Shown piece after piece: positions 43,691 to 52,828 of a DNA stretch of 64,000 nucleotides. The DNA lies in assembly GCA_015075165.1 (NCBI GenBank), contig JABTUY010000003.1:186001-250000 (forward strand), in the 5' to 3' direction. The notes beneath the pieces are model-generated. The model worked only from the letters and a program-made list of their open reading frames with translations. It ran no database searches and was not told the DNA's origin. The stretch is from Ideonella sp. Lineage in GTDB: Bacteria; Pseudomonadota; Gammaproteobacteria; Burkholderiales; Burkholderiaceae_C. Numbering within the stretch: the stretch's first letter is position 1; each line of letters starts with the position of its first letter. The position numbers were made by a program, and so were the translations under genes.

Positions 43691-45290
43691 ATGAGCTTCA
43701 CCCGCCGTGATCTTCTGAAAACCGGGCCGGTCATCGCGCTGGCGGGCACCACGCCCGCGCTGCTGCACGCGCAGGCCAAGGGCGAGCCGCGCCGCGGCGG
43801 CACGGTCACCGTGCACATGCAAGGCGAGCAGCGCATCCTCAATCCGGCGCTGCGCGCCTCCACCGGCGTGTACGTCGTCGGCGGCAAGATCATGGAGGCA
43901 CTGGTCGATCTCGACGCCAAGGGCGACGCGGCACCCGTGCTGGCCACGTCGTGGCAATCGAGCCCCGACGGCAAGACCATCACTTTCAAGCTGCGCCAGG
44001 GCGTGAACTGGCACGACGGCAAGCCGTTTACGTCGGCCGACGTGCAGTACACGGCGATGGAGATGTGGAAGAAGCACCTCAACTACGGCACCACGCTGCA
44101 GCTGTACCTGGAGGCGGTCGACACGCCCGATGCGCACACGGCGGTGTTCCGCTATGCGCGCCCGATGCCGATGGATCTGCTGCTGCGCGCGCTGGCCGAC
44201 TTGGGCTACGTGGCGCCGAAGCACGTCTACGCCGGCAGCAACGTGCTCGAGAACCCGGCCAACGCGGCGCCGATCGGCACCGGCCCGTTCAAGTTCTCGA
44301 AGTACGAGCGCGGCCAGTACGTGATCGCGGTGCGCAACGACGCCTATTGGCGCAAGGGCTTCCCGTATCTGGATCAGCTGATCTGGCGCTTCATCCCCGA
44401 CCCGGCCGCGGCAGTCGCCGCGATCGAGTCGGGCCAGATCCAGATGAGCGCCGAGGGCGGCCTGCCGCTGGCCGACCTCGACCGGCTGAAGAAGGATCCG
44501 AAGTTCGAGGTTTCGAGCCGCGGCAACGAAGGCAACGCGGTGATGAACACGATCGAGTTCAACTTCCGCCGCAAGGAGATCGCCGATCACCGCGTGCGCG
44601 AGGCGATCGTGCGCGCGCTGGACGTCAAGTTCTTCTGCGAGAACTTCCTCTACGGCTTCGCCCGGCCCGCCAGGCCGATCCAGCGCCGCCGAAGTTCTTC
44701 CCGAAGGTTCGCCCGCGCCCGTTCTGCCGTCTCGCCGCGCCGCGCCGAGGCGCTGCTCGACGAGAGCGGCTACAAGAAGGGTGCCGACAGCAAGCGCTTC
44801 TCGCTGCGGCCGTGCCGCGCCGTGGGCGAGGATCATCAGCTGTGGTCGACCTTCATGCGCGCCGTCGCTGCAGCAGATCGGCATCGGCGTCGACATCGTG
44901 CGCGACGACGCGGCAGGCTTCCTGAGCAACGTCTAAGGACTGCTGAACTTCGACCTCGCCACCGGCTGCACCAGTTCCGCGGCGACCCGGCGGTATCGAC
45001 CACCGTGTGGTACCGCTCGGCAGGCCAAAGCGCGCGCGCGTGGACCAACCAGTGGGGCTGGCGGTCGGCCGACGTCGACAAGCTGATCGACGCCGCGGCG
45101 TTCGAGCTCGACCGGCCACCAGCCGCCAGCTCTCCGCCGACGCGCAGTCAGGTCGTCACTGAGAGATCGCTGCTGCGGATCCGATCGAGCGGCTGCTGAT
45201 CTCGGTGACCAACAACAAACTGCATGGAACCACCACAACACCCGCGCTGCGATCTCGAGCACCTGGCACGATCTGGGCTCGCACCGCTGA
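43691..45290 (+). pseudogene. Dipeptide-type ABC substrate-binding protein gene with multiple frameshifts
   Basis: An SBP_bac_5 periplasmic binding protein. The first ~325 residues are intact, with a Tat-type signal (MSFTRRDLLKTGPVIALAGT) and typical motifs such as LRQGVNWHDGKPFTSADVQY. From about 44670 the family sequence jumps between frames several times: PPKFFPK is in another frame, RAEALLDESGYKKGAD is back in the first, SLQQIGIGVDIVRDDAAGF is shifted and meets a TAA near 44935, NQWGWRSADVDKLIDAAAF is in the first frame, and the C-terminus NHHNTRAAISSTWHDLG ends at TGA 45288-45290 in another. At least six indels lie within ~600 bp. Either a decayed gene or a local sequence-quality problem. 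Confidence 0.8.
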
Positions 45291-45382
45291 AGATGAAGCC
45301 CGGTCCTGCGCTGTCGGCTCGCGGGCGCATGGGACGATCAACGCCTGCCGCGGGCCAGACCCGCCGCTCGACGACCGAGCGT

Positions 45383-45624
45383 GCCAAGGGCGGCGGGCAC
45401 CGCGCGCTCCATTTCCCCGGGTCGGTCTGCAACGCCCCTCCCTGGACTTGCGCGTGCGAGTGCCCGCCGCCCTTGGCCTCTCGCCGCCGCTGGTCTTCCA
45501 CCTTCGAACGCCCCCGCGGCCGCTGTGCCGAGGCCGCCGGGTGCCGCCCGAAAGTAGGAGGAGCCATCGGCCTGCAGGCCGATGGCGGGGGACATGGAGG
45601 ACAAGGGCACCCGGCGGCCTCGGC
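45383..45624. repeat. Hairpin-rich element between the broken binding-protein gene and the permease genes
   Basis: The 460-bp gap 45291-45750 holds no supported gene. Perfect inverted repeats: 18 bp at 45383-45400 with 45460-45477 (GCCAAGGGCGGCGGGCAC); 19 bp at 45527-45545 with 45606-45624 (GCCGAGGCCGCCGGGTGCC). Nested in the second pair is a 24-nt perfect palindrome at 45563-45586 (GCCATCGGCCTG and its complement), flanked by purine-rich GTAGGAGGA and GGGGGACATGGAGGACAAG. The build is like the 18.4-kb element (arms with palindromes inside), but the sequence is different. A structured RNA or a non-autonomous repeat is likely. Confidence 0.7.
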
Positions 45625-45750
45625 CCGCGCGGTCGTGGCAGGCGACCGCGAGGCGCACACCCGATGCCCGCAGCGGGCCGACCGCCGTCGCCGACGCAAG
45701 GGCGTTCCATGCGTCGCACGTCGCGCGCGGCGCGCGTCGGAGCCGCTGAG

Positions 45751-46728
45751 ATGCGCATCCTCGCACTCGCGCTGCGTCGGCTCGTCGCCAGTGTGCCGAC
45801 ACTGTTGTTGATCCTGATCGGGCTGTTCCTGCTGCTGCAGCTCGCGCCCGGCGACACCGTCGACGCGCTGGTCGCGCAGATGGGTGGTGGCGACCCGGCG
45901 ATGATCGAGCAGATGCGCCGCTTCTACGGGCTCGACCTGCCGGTGGCCGCGCAGCTGGGGCACTACCTGTGGCGGCTGGTCAGCCTCGACCTCGGCTATT
46001 CGGCGGCGTACAACAAACCCGTCGTCGACGTGATCCTCGAGCGGCTGCCGGCCACGCTGCTGCTGATGGTGTCGGCGCTGTCGCTGGCGTTCGCCGCCGG
46101 CATGGCGCTCGGCGTGATCGCCGCGCGGCGCGTCAACAAGTGGCCCGACACGCTGATCTCGACGCTCGGCCTGGTGTTCTACGCCACGCCGTCGTTCTGG
46201 TTCGGGCTGATGGGCATCGTCGTGTTCGCGGTCTGGTTGGCGTGGCTGCCGCCGGGCGGCTTCGAGACCATCGGTGCCGGCTACACCGGCGTGGCGCGCG
46301 TGCTCGACATCGCGCGCTACCTGCTGCTGCCCACGATTACGCTGGCGCTGATCTTCCTGGCGATCTACCTGCGCATCATGCGGGCGTCGATGCTCGAGGT
46401 GCTAACGCTCGACTTCGTTCGCACGGCGCGCGCCAAGGGCCTGCACGAGACCGGCGTCGTCGTGCGGCACGTGCTGCGCAACGCGTTGCTGCCGATGGTC
46501 ACGCTGATTGGCCTGCAGGCCGGCGCGATGCTCGGCGGCTCGGTCGTCGTCGAGAGCGTGTTCGCGCTGCCCGGCCTCGGCCGGCTCGCCTACGACTCGG
46601 TCGTGCAGCGCGACCTGAACACGCTGCTGGGCATCGTCTTCGTCTCGGCGCTGCTGGTGATCGTGATCAACTTCATCGTCGACATCGCCTACGCGCGGCT
46701 GGACCCGCGCATCGGCTCCGGGAGGTGA
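45751..46728 (+). CDS. Dipeptide-type ABC transporter permease (DppB-like)
   Basis: A 325-aa inner-membrane permease with six predicted helices. The N-terminus ALRRLVASVPTLLLILIGLF and the APGDTVDAL element are typical of DppB/OppB. The EAA-like loop is FVRTARAKGLHETGVVVRHV. ATG 45751 lies after GGAG and gives the family start. The hairpin element lies upstream. The stop is 4 bp before the second permease gene. Confidence 0.93.
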   Translation: MRILALALRRLVASVPTLLLILIGLFLLLQLAPGDTVDALVAQMGGGDPAMIEQMRRFYGLDLPVAAQLGHYLWRLVSLDLGYSAAYNKPVVDVILERLPATLLLMVSALSLAFAAGMALGVIAARRVNKWPDTLISTLGLVFYATPSFWFGLMGIVVFAVWLAWLPPGGFETIGAGYTGVARVLDIARYLLLPTITLALIFLAIYLRIMRASMLEVLTLDFVRTARAKGLHETGVVVRHVLRNALLPMVTLIGLQAGAMLGGSVVVESVFALPGLGRLAYDSVVQRDLNTLLGIVFVSALLVIVINFIVDIAYARLDPRIGSGR

Positions 46729-46732
46729 CGCG

Positions 46733-47563
46733 ATGGAGTTCGCGCGCCTGTACCTGCGCAACCCCGGTGCCGTCATCGGGCTGGTGCTGCTGGCGCTGGT
46801 GCTGGTGATGGCCGGCAGCGCCGACTGGCTGTTCCCGCGCGACCCGTTGAGCCTGGCCGGACGGCCGCTGCAGTGGCCCTTCACCACCAGCCGCTTCGTG
46901 CTCGGCACCGACGCCTCGGGCCGCGACATCGCCGCGCAGATCTTCCACGGCGCGCGCATCTCGCTGCTGATCGGCTTCGTGGCCACACTGGTGGCGATCG
47001 CGCTGGGCATCGTCGTCGGCGCGATCGCGGGCTTCTACGGCGGCTGGGTCGACGATGCGCTGATGCGCGTCACCGAGGCGTTCCAGACCGTGCCCAACTT
47101 CCTGCTGCTGCTGGTGCTAGTGGCGGTGTTCGGCTCCAGCCTGGCCACCGTCACGCTGGCCATCGGCATCGTCTCGTGGCCGGCACCGGCGCGGCTGACG
47201 CGCGCTGAGTTCCTGACGCTGCGCCACCGCGAGTTCGTGCAGGCGTGCCGCACGCTCGGCTTGCGCGACGGCGCGATCATCTTCCGCGAGATCCTGCCCA
47301 ACGCGATGCCGCCGCTGATCGTCTACGCCAGCGTGGTGATGGCACTGGCGATCCTGATGGAGAGCGCGCTGGCGTTCCTGAACCTGTCGGACCCGAACGT
47401 CGCCTCGTGGGGCAACCTGATCGGCACCGGCCGCGGCGTGCTGCGCACGCAGTGGTACGTATCCGCGATCCCCGGCGTGGCGATCCTGCTGACAGTGCTA
47501 GCGGTCTCGTTGGTCGGCCAGGGCCTCAACGATGCGCTCAACCCGCGCCTGAGGTCGCGATGA
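46733..47563 (+). CDS. Dipeptide-type ABC transporter permease (DppC-like)
   Basis: A 276-aa inner-membrane permease, partner of the DppB-like protein. It has the N-terminal helix and the family motif FVLGTDASGRDIAAQIFHGA near residue 55, and the EAA loop EFVQACRTLGLRDGAIIFRE. The C-terminus LVGQGLNDALNPRLRSR is diagnostic of DppC/OppC. Its stop overlaps the ATG of the ATPase gene (ATGA). Confidence 0.93.
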   Translation: MEFARLYLRNPGAVIGLVLLALVLVMAGSADWLFPRDPLSLAGRPLQWPFTTSRFVLGTDASGRDIAAQIFHGARISLLIGFVATLVAIALGIVVGAIAGFYGGWVDDALMRVTEAFQTVPNFLLLLVLVAVFGSSLATVTLAIGIVSWPAPARLTRAEFLTLRHREFVQACRTLGLRDGAIIFREILPNAMPPLIVYASVVMALAILMESALAFLNLSDPNVASWGNLIGTGRGVLRTQWYVSAIPGVAILLTVLAVSLVGQGLNDALNPRLRSR

Positions 47564-49239
47564 ACGCGCCGAGCGCACCGGCCGCGACACACGCCGCCTC
47601 GGCGCCACTGCTGCAGTTGCAGGGGCTCAGCGTGCGGCTGCCGCCGGGCGCCGACCGCGAGCATGCGATCCGCGGCCTCGACATCGAGCTGGCGGCCAAC
47701 GAGATCCTTTGCGTCGTCGGCGAGTCGGGTTCGGGCAAGTCGATGACCGCCAGCGCGGTGATGCGGCTGCTGCCCACCGGCGTGCGCGCCAGCGCCGGCC
47801 GCATCGTGTTCAGCGGGCGCGACCTGCTCGAGCTGAGCGAGGCAAAGATGCGCGAGATCCGCGGCGCGCAGATCGCGATGGTGTTCCAGGAGCCGATGAC
47901 CGCACTGAACCCGCTGCGCACGGTGGGCGACCAGATCGGCGAGATGTTCCGCATCCACAGCACGCTCGACGACGGCGAGATCGCGCAGCGCGTGCTCGCG
48001 CTGCTGCGCGAGGTGCGCATCCCCGACCCCGAGGCGTCGGCGCGCGCGTATCCGCACGAGCTGTCGGGCGGCCAGCGCCAGCGCGCGATGATCGCGATGG
48101 CGCTGGCGCTCGAGCCGCGCGTGCTGATCGCCGACGAGCCGACCACCGCACTCGATGTGACGACGCAGGCACAGATCCTGGCCCTGATCCGCGACCTGCA
48201 GCGGCGCAAGGGCACCGCGGTGCTGTTCATCACGCACGACTTCGGCGTCGTCGCCGAGATCGCCGATCGCGTCGCCGTGATGCAGAACGGCGAACTGGTC
48301 GAATTGGGCCCCGTGCGGCAGGTGCTCGAGGCGCCGCGCCACGCGTACACGAAGCAACTGATCGCCGCGGTGCCGCCGCTGGCGCCACCGCCGGCGCAGC
48401 CGGTGAGCGACGAACCCGAGCTGCTGATCGAGGGCCTGACCAAGGTCTACCGCACCGGCGGCTTCCTCGGCCGCGGCGCACGCGTCACGCGCGCGCTCGA
48501 TGGCGTGAGCCTCACGCTGCCCAAGGGCGCCACGCTCGGCGTGGTCGGCGAGTCGGGTTCGGGCAAGTCGACGCTGGCGCGCTGCATCGTGCGCCTGCTC
48601 GACCCGGACGCGGGCCGCATCCGCATCGGCGACGCCGATCTGGCCACGATGTCGCGCAGCGCATTGCGTTCATCCACGCGGCGTGTGCAGATGGTGTTCC
48701 AGGATCCGTTCGCCTCGCTCAACCCGCGCCGGCGCGCCGGCGACCTCGTCGCGCAGGGGCCCGTCGCGCATGGCGTGCCGCGGCGCGAGGCGCTGGCGCG
48801 CGCGCGCGAGTTGTTCGCGCTGGTCGGCCTCGACCCAGCCGCGGTCGATCGCTACCCGCACGAGTTCTCCGGTGGCCAGCGCCAGCGCATAGGCCTGGCG
48901 CGCGCGCTCGCGCTCGACCCCGAGGTGCTGGTGGCCGACGAACCGGTGTCGGCGCTCGACGTGTCGGTGCAGGCGCAGGTGCTGCAGCTGCTGGCCGAGC
49001 TGAAGGGGCGGCTGGGCCTGTCGATGGTTTTCGTCACCCACGACCTGCGGGTGGCCGCCCAGATCTGCGACCTCGTCGCCGTGATGCACAACGGCAGCGT
49101 GGTCGAATCCGGCGTGGCGGCCCGCGTCTTCACCGAACCGCAGCACGACTACACGCGCGCGCTGATCGAGGCGATCCCGGGCCGGCACTGGTCGCAGCGG
49201 ATTGCCAGCGAACCACCCCTGATGGAGGCAATGAGATGA
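47560..49239 (+). CDS. Dipeptide-type ABC ATPase, two fused nucleotide-binding domains (DppD-DppF)
   Basis: A 559-aa cytoplasmic protein with two complete ATPase halves. First: [38 protein letters not shown]. Second: GESGSGKSTLARCIVRLL, FSGGQRQRIGLARAL, VLVADEPVSALDV. Fused forms like this are called GsiA/YejF-type. The start overlaps the permease stop and the stop overlaps the next ATG, so the whole transporter and the two hydrolase genes are translationally coupled. Confidence 0.93.
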   Translation: MNAPSAPAATHAASAPLLQLQGLSVRLPPGADREHAIRGLDIELAANEILCVVGESGSGKSMTASAVMRLLPTGVRASAGRIVFSGRDLLELSEAKMREIRGAQIAMVFQEPMTALNPLRTVGDQIGEMFRIHSTLDDGEIAQRVLALLREVRIPDPEASARAYPHELSGGQRQRAMIAMALALEPRVLIADEPTTALDVTTQAQILALIRDLQRRKGTAVLFITHDFGVVAEIADRVAVMQNGELVELGPVRQVLEAPRHAYTKQLIAAVPPLAPPPAQPVSDEPELLIEGLTKVYRTGGFLGRGARVTRALDGVSLTLPKGATLGVVGESGSGKSTLARCIVRLLDPDAGRIRIGDADLATMSRSALRSSTRRVQMVFQDPFASLNPRRRAGDLVAQGPVAHGVPRREALARARELFALVGLDPAAVDRYPHEFSGGQRQRIGLARALALDPEVLVADEPVSALDVSVQAQVLQLLAELKGRLGLSMVFVTHDLRVAAQICDLVAVMHNGSVVESGVAARVFTEPQHDYTRALIEAIPGRHWSQRIASEPPLMEAMR

Positions 49240-49742
49240 GCGATTCGACGCCGGCCAAGCCGGCCGCACCGGCCCACCCCGAGAACCTGTCGATGCTGGC
49301 CAAGCGACGCATCGAGGCAGAGATCCTCGGTCACGTCTACGAGGTGCTCAAGGCCAGCCACGGCAAGGCCGCGGCGATGCAGGCGATCGGCGACGCGGTG
49401 CGTCGCTCGGCCATCGAGCAGGCGCAGCGCTTCGCGGCGCAGGAGCCGCAAGGCACCTCGCTGCGCACGTTCATCGAGATGGGGCAGCTGTGGCAGAAGG
49501 ACGATGCGCTGCAGCGCGTCGTGCACGTGAAGACCGACACCGCGTACGAGTTCGACGTCGTGCGCTGCCGCTACGCCGAGATGTACCGCGAGATGGGGCT
49601 GGGCGAGATCGGCCACCTGTTGTCGTGCCAGCGCGACGGCACGTTCTGCGAGGGCTACGACCCCAAGCTCAAGCTCGAGCGCACGCAGACGATCATGCAG
49701 GGCGCGAGCCACTGCGACTTCCGCTTCAGCTACGACAAGTGA
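49236..49742 (+). CDS. L-2-amino-thiazoline-4-carboxylate hydrolase-like protein
   Basis: A 168-aa protein resembling the ATC hydrolase family (PF14196). In Pseudomonas the named enzyme opens L-2-amino-thiazoline-4-carboxylate on the way to L-cysteine. Visible blocks are LAKRRIEAEILGHVYEVL, FDVVRCRYAEMYREMGLGE and LLSCQRDGTFCEGYDPKLKL, then RTQTIMQGASHCDFRF; the Cys and His positions in the last two are conserved in the family. Many family members are not proven ATC hydrolases, so the substrate is open. It starts by ATGA overlap with the ABC ATPase and has GGAGG upstream. Confidence 0.78.
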   Translation: MSDSTPAKPAAPAHPENLSMLAKRRIEAEILGHVYEVLKASHGKAAAMQAIGDAVRRSAIEQAQRFAAQEPQGTSLRTFIEMGQLWQKDDALQRVVHVKTDTAYEFDVVRCRYAEMYREMGLGEIGHLLSCQRDGTFCEGYDPKLKLERTQTIMQGASHCDFRFSYDK

Positions 49743-50875
49743 CGATCGGCTTCACACCGCACCACGTCTCCGAGGCGCTGGCCGGCGCCTGCTTCGCGGC
49801 CGACTACCGGAGTGCCCGCGCGCGCTTTCTCGCCGCTGCCGCGTGTGCCGGCGCGCGGGTCGACGTGTTCGTCGACGACGGCGCCTGCGCGCCGGGCGGT
49901 GGATCGCTGACGACCGACGTCGCGGTCGCCGGCCCGGCCGACGCGACGGCCGCGCTGCTGGTGGTCAGCGGCACGCACGGCCCGGAAGGGTTCGTCGGCT
50001 CGGCGGCGCAGGTCGCACTGCTCGACGCGCTCGCCGCAGGTGTCGCGATGCCGCGGGTGCGCATCGTGCTGGTCCACGCAATCAACCCCTACGGCTTCGC
50101 CCACCTGACGCGAACCACCGAGAACAACGTCGACCTCAATCGCAACTTCATCGATTGGTCGGCCGGGGCGCCGGCGAATCCGGCCTATGCCGAGGTGCAC
50201 GCCGCGCTGTGCCCCTCGGTTTGGACGCCCGAGGCGCTGGCCGCCGCCGACGCCGCACGGCTCGCATGGGTCGAGCGCAACGGACACGACGCGTTCGTCG
50301 ACATGACCAGCCGCGGGCAGTACAGCCACCCCGACGGTCTGCACTACGGCGGCCGCGGACCCGAGTGGTCCAACCGCACGCTCGAGGCGATTGTTCGCCG
50401 CCACCTGTCGGCAGTGGAACGCATCGCGCTGATCGACTGGCACACCGCACTCGGCGAGCGCGGCGAGCCCTTCTTCCTGTGCTTCAACGAACCCGGCGGG
50501 CCGGGCTGGGAGCGCGCGTGCAACTGGTGGGGGCGCGAGCGGGTCGAAACCCGCGGCGGCTTCGGCGGCGCCGCGCGACCGCGATACACCGGCCTGCTCT
50601 TCCACGGTGTGCAACGCTACGCGGCGCAGGCCGACCTGACCGGCGCCGTGATCGAGTTCGGCACGGTGTCGAACGACGATGCGCGCCGCGCGCTGCAGGC
50701 CGACCGCTACCTGCGCTTCGGCGACGGTGCGGCAACCGATGCGCTTCGCGCCGCGCTGCGCGAGCAGGTGCTCGAGGTCTTCGCGCCGCAGTCGCTCGCC
50801 TGGAAGCGCAGCACGCTGGGCCACGCGATCGCCATCCAGCACGCCGCACTGGCCGGCCTCGCCACCTGGCGCTGA
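49739..50875 (+). CDS. DUF2817 / M14-like zinc hydrolase
   Basis: A 378-aa protein of the DUF2817 family, with the fold of M14 carboxypeptidases/aspartoacylases. Zinc-ligand and substrate motifs are in order: SGTHGPEGFVG (His and Glu, ~residues 80-84), NNVDLNRNFIDW (substrate-binding Arg), IDWHTALGERG (His ligand) and AVIEFGTVSNDDARRAL (catalytic Glu). The start is GTG 49739 by GTGA overlap with the previous gene. It probably removes an acyl or aminoacyl group from the compound imported by the adjacent transporter. No signal peptide, so cytoplasmic. Confidence 0.83.
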   Translation: MTIGFTPHHVSEALAGACFAADYRSARARFLAAAACAGARVDVFVDDGACAPGGGSLTTDVAVAGPADATAALLVVSGTHGPEGFVGSAAQVALLDALAAGVAMPRVRIVLVHAINPYGFAHLTRTTENNVDLNRNFIDWSAGAPANPAYAEVHAALCPSVWTPEALAAADAARLAWVERNGHDAFVDMTSRGQYSHPDGLHYGGRGPEWSNRTLEAIVRRHLSAVERIALIDWHTALGERGEPFFLCFNEPGGPGWERACNWWGRERVETRGGFGGAARPRYTGLLFHGVQRYAAQADLTGAVIEFGTVSNDDARRALQADRYLRFGDGAATDALRAALREQVLEVFAPQSLAWKRSTLGHAIAIQHAALAGLATWR

Positions 50876-50939
50876 GGCGACGCGCCCGGGGCGACGCGTC
50901 CGCTGCCGGCCCCTTGCCCCATCGGCCGGGTGAACGGCA

Positions 50940-52040
50940 TCACGCCGCTTCGGCGGCGAAGTCGAGCAGCACCTTCATCGCGCGCCTGCGGTCGCCGGCG
51001 AGTTCGAACGCCTCGCGCGCCCTGGCGAGCGGGTAGGCGCCGGTGATCATCGGCCGCAGGTCCACGCGCCCTTCGTTGATCAGCCGCACCGCGAGCGCGA
51101 ACTCGGCGTGGAAACGGAAGCTGCCTACCAGGCTGAGCTCCTTGGCGACGACGAGGTTCTGCGGCACGGCCACGTCGCCACCGAGGCCGACCTGCACCAC
51201 CACGCCGCGCGGGCGCATCGCGTCGAGCCCCGCGCGCAGCGCACGCTCGTTGCCGCTGCACTCGAACATCACATCGAACGTGCCTTTGTCGGCGCGGAAG
51301 CGCTCGCTCCAGTTCGCATCCTGCACCGCATTGATCGTGACCTGCGCGCCCATCGCGCGCGCGATCACCAGGGTTTCGTCGGTGAGGTCGACGGCGGTGA
51401 CCTCGGCCGCGCCATGGATGCGCGCCGCCGCCACGGCCAGCGCGCCGATCGGCCCGCAGCCCGAAACCAGCACGCGCTTGCCGAGCAACGCCCCGGCGCG
51501 CTGCACACCGTGCAGCGCCACCGAGAACGGCTCGGCCAGCGCCGCATGCTGCAGCGGCACGTGGCCGGCGACGCGTTCGCATTGCACCTCGTCGCACACC
51601 AGCAGGTTGCGGAAAGCGCCTTCGACGTGCGGGTCGCGCATCGCGCTGCCGTAGAAGCGCATGTCCAGGCACTGGTTGGGCAGGCCTTCGAGGCAATAGC
51701 GGCACTCACCGCAAGGCCGGCTCGGGTTCACCGCCACCTTGTCGCCCGGCTTCACGCGCGCGACGCCTGGGCCGGTGGCGCTCACCGTACCGGCCACTTC
51801 GTGCCCCAGGATCATCGGCCGCCGGATGCGCACCGTGCCGAAGCCGCCATGGTGAAAGTAGTGCAGGTCGGAGCCGCAGATGCCGCCGAAGCCGACCTCC
51901 ACCAGCACCTGCCCTGGGCCCGGCTCGCCGGCATCGTGCTCGACGACCCGAAGATCGTCCGGTGCCTGGATCACGAGGCACAGGCAACGCAGGCGCATCG
52001 GCCGGCCTTGCTCGGCATCAGCTGAATCAGCGGAGCTCAT
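50940..52040 (-). CDS. idnD: L-idonate 5-dehydrogenase-like zinc dehydrogenase
   Basis: A 366-aa medium-chain dehydrogenase that should oxidise L-idonate to 5-keto-D-gluconate. It tracks E. coli IdnD: GGICGSDLHYF (catalytic Zn Cys), LGHEVAGTV, NPSRPCGECRYC (structural Zn Cys group), QCLDMRFYGSAM, AEPFSVALHG, and the nucleotide site VLVSGCGPIGALAVAAA. The N-terminus has ~20 extra residues compared with E. coli. It is the last gene of the minus-strand sugar-acid operon and converges on the M14-like gene. An L-threonate/xylitol-type substrate cannot be ruled out. Confidence 0.82.
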   Translation of the reverse strand: MSSADSADAEQGRPMRLRCLCLVIQAPDDLRVVEHDAGEPGPGQVLVEVGFGGICGSDLHYFHHGGFGTVRIRRPMILGHEVAGTVSATGPGVARVKPGDKVAVNPSRPCGECRYCLEGLPNQCLDMRFYGSAMRDPHVEGAFRNLLVCDEVQCERVAGHVPLQHAALAEPFSVALHGVQRAGALLGKRVLVSGCGPIGALAVAAARIHGAAEVTAVDLTDETLVIARAMGAQVTINAVQDANWSERFRADKGTFDVMFECSGNERALRAGLDAMRPRGVVVQVGLGGDVAVPQNLVVAKELSLVGSFRFHAEFALAVRLINEGRVDLRPMITGAYPLARAREAFELAGDRRRAMKVLLDFAAEAA

Positions 52041-52075
52041 CGCACCCTCCCCTCGGCCCGCCGGCGCGCGCTCGA

Positions 52076-52828
52076 TCAATACGTGGCGCGACCGCCGGTG
52101 ATGTCGAACACCGCGCCGGTGGAGAACGAGCAATCCGCGCTCGCCAGCCAGGCGACCAGCGCGGCGATCTCGTCGACCTCGACGAAGCGTCCCATCGGGA
52201 TCTTGCCGAGCATGTACTCGATGTGCGCGGCGGTCATCTGCTCGAAGATCGCGGTGCGCGCCACCGCCGGTGTCACCGCGTTGACCAGCACGCCGCGCGT
52301 CGCCAGCTCCTTGGCCAGCGACTTGGTCAGCGCGATCAAGCCCGCCTTGCTGGCGCTGTAGTGGCTGGCGTTGGGGTTGCCTTCCTTGCCGGCCACCGAT
52401 GCGATGTTGACGATGCGGCCGTAACCGGCCGCGATCATCGCTGGCACGACATGGCGGCACACCAGGTAGGGCGCGACGAGGTTGACGTCGATCACACGCC
52501 GCCACACCGCGGGTTCGAGCTCCCAGGTGGTGGCGTTGCCGCCGGTGATGCCGGCGTTGTTGACGACGATGTCGATACGCGTCTCCGCATCCAGCGTCCG
52601 GCGCGTCGCCGCGGCCACGGCGGCATCGTCGGTCAGCTCCACCGGCAGGCCACGCACCGGCCCGAGCGACGCCAGCGCCGCCGCCGCGGCGTCGAGCCGC
52701 GCAGCGTCGACATCCCACAGCACGACCCGCGCGCCCGAGCGCAGCATGCGTTCGGCTACGGCATAGCCGATGCCCTGCGCGCCCCCGGTGACCACGGCCA
52801 CGCGGCCGTCGAGATCGATGCGGTTCAT
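52076..52828 (-). CDS. SDR-family oxidoreductase
   Basis: A 250-aa classical short-chain dehydrogenase. The cofactor motif is TGGAQGIG near residue 15, then NNAG, and the catalytic Ser/Tyr-Lys in NIASVAGKEGNP and YSASKAG. The C-terminus FDITGGRATY is typical of sugar/sugar-acid dehydrogenases. The start overlaps the denD-like stop by 4 bp; 35 bp separate it from idnD. A second SDR (idnO-like) is in the same operon, so this one probably acts on a different carbon or sugar acid. Confidence 0.87.
   Translation of the reverse strand: MNRIDLDGRVAVVTGGAQGIGYAVAERMLRSGARVVLWDVDAARLDAAAAALASLGPVRGLPVELTDDAAVAAATRRTLDAETRIDIVVNNAGITGGNATTWELEPAVWRRVIDVNLVAPYLVCRHVVPAMIAAGYGRIVNIASVAGKEGNPNASHYSASKAGLIALTKSLAKELATRGVLVNAVTPAVARTAIFEQMTAAHIEYMLGKIPMGRFVEVDEIAALVAWLASADCSFSTGAVFDITGGRATY

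Noticed and set aside
45291-45750. Possible coding frame bridging the broken binding-protein gene and the DppB-like permease
   Set aside because: The frame is continuous only by chance in GC-rich DNA, crosses large inverted repeats and lacks permease-like or binding-protein sequence. DppB starts normally at 45751.
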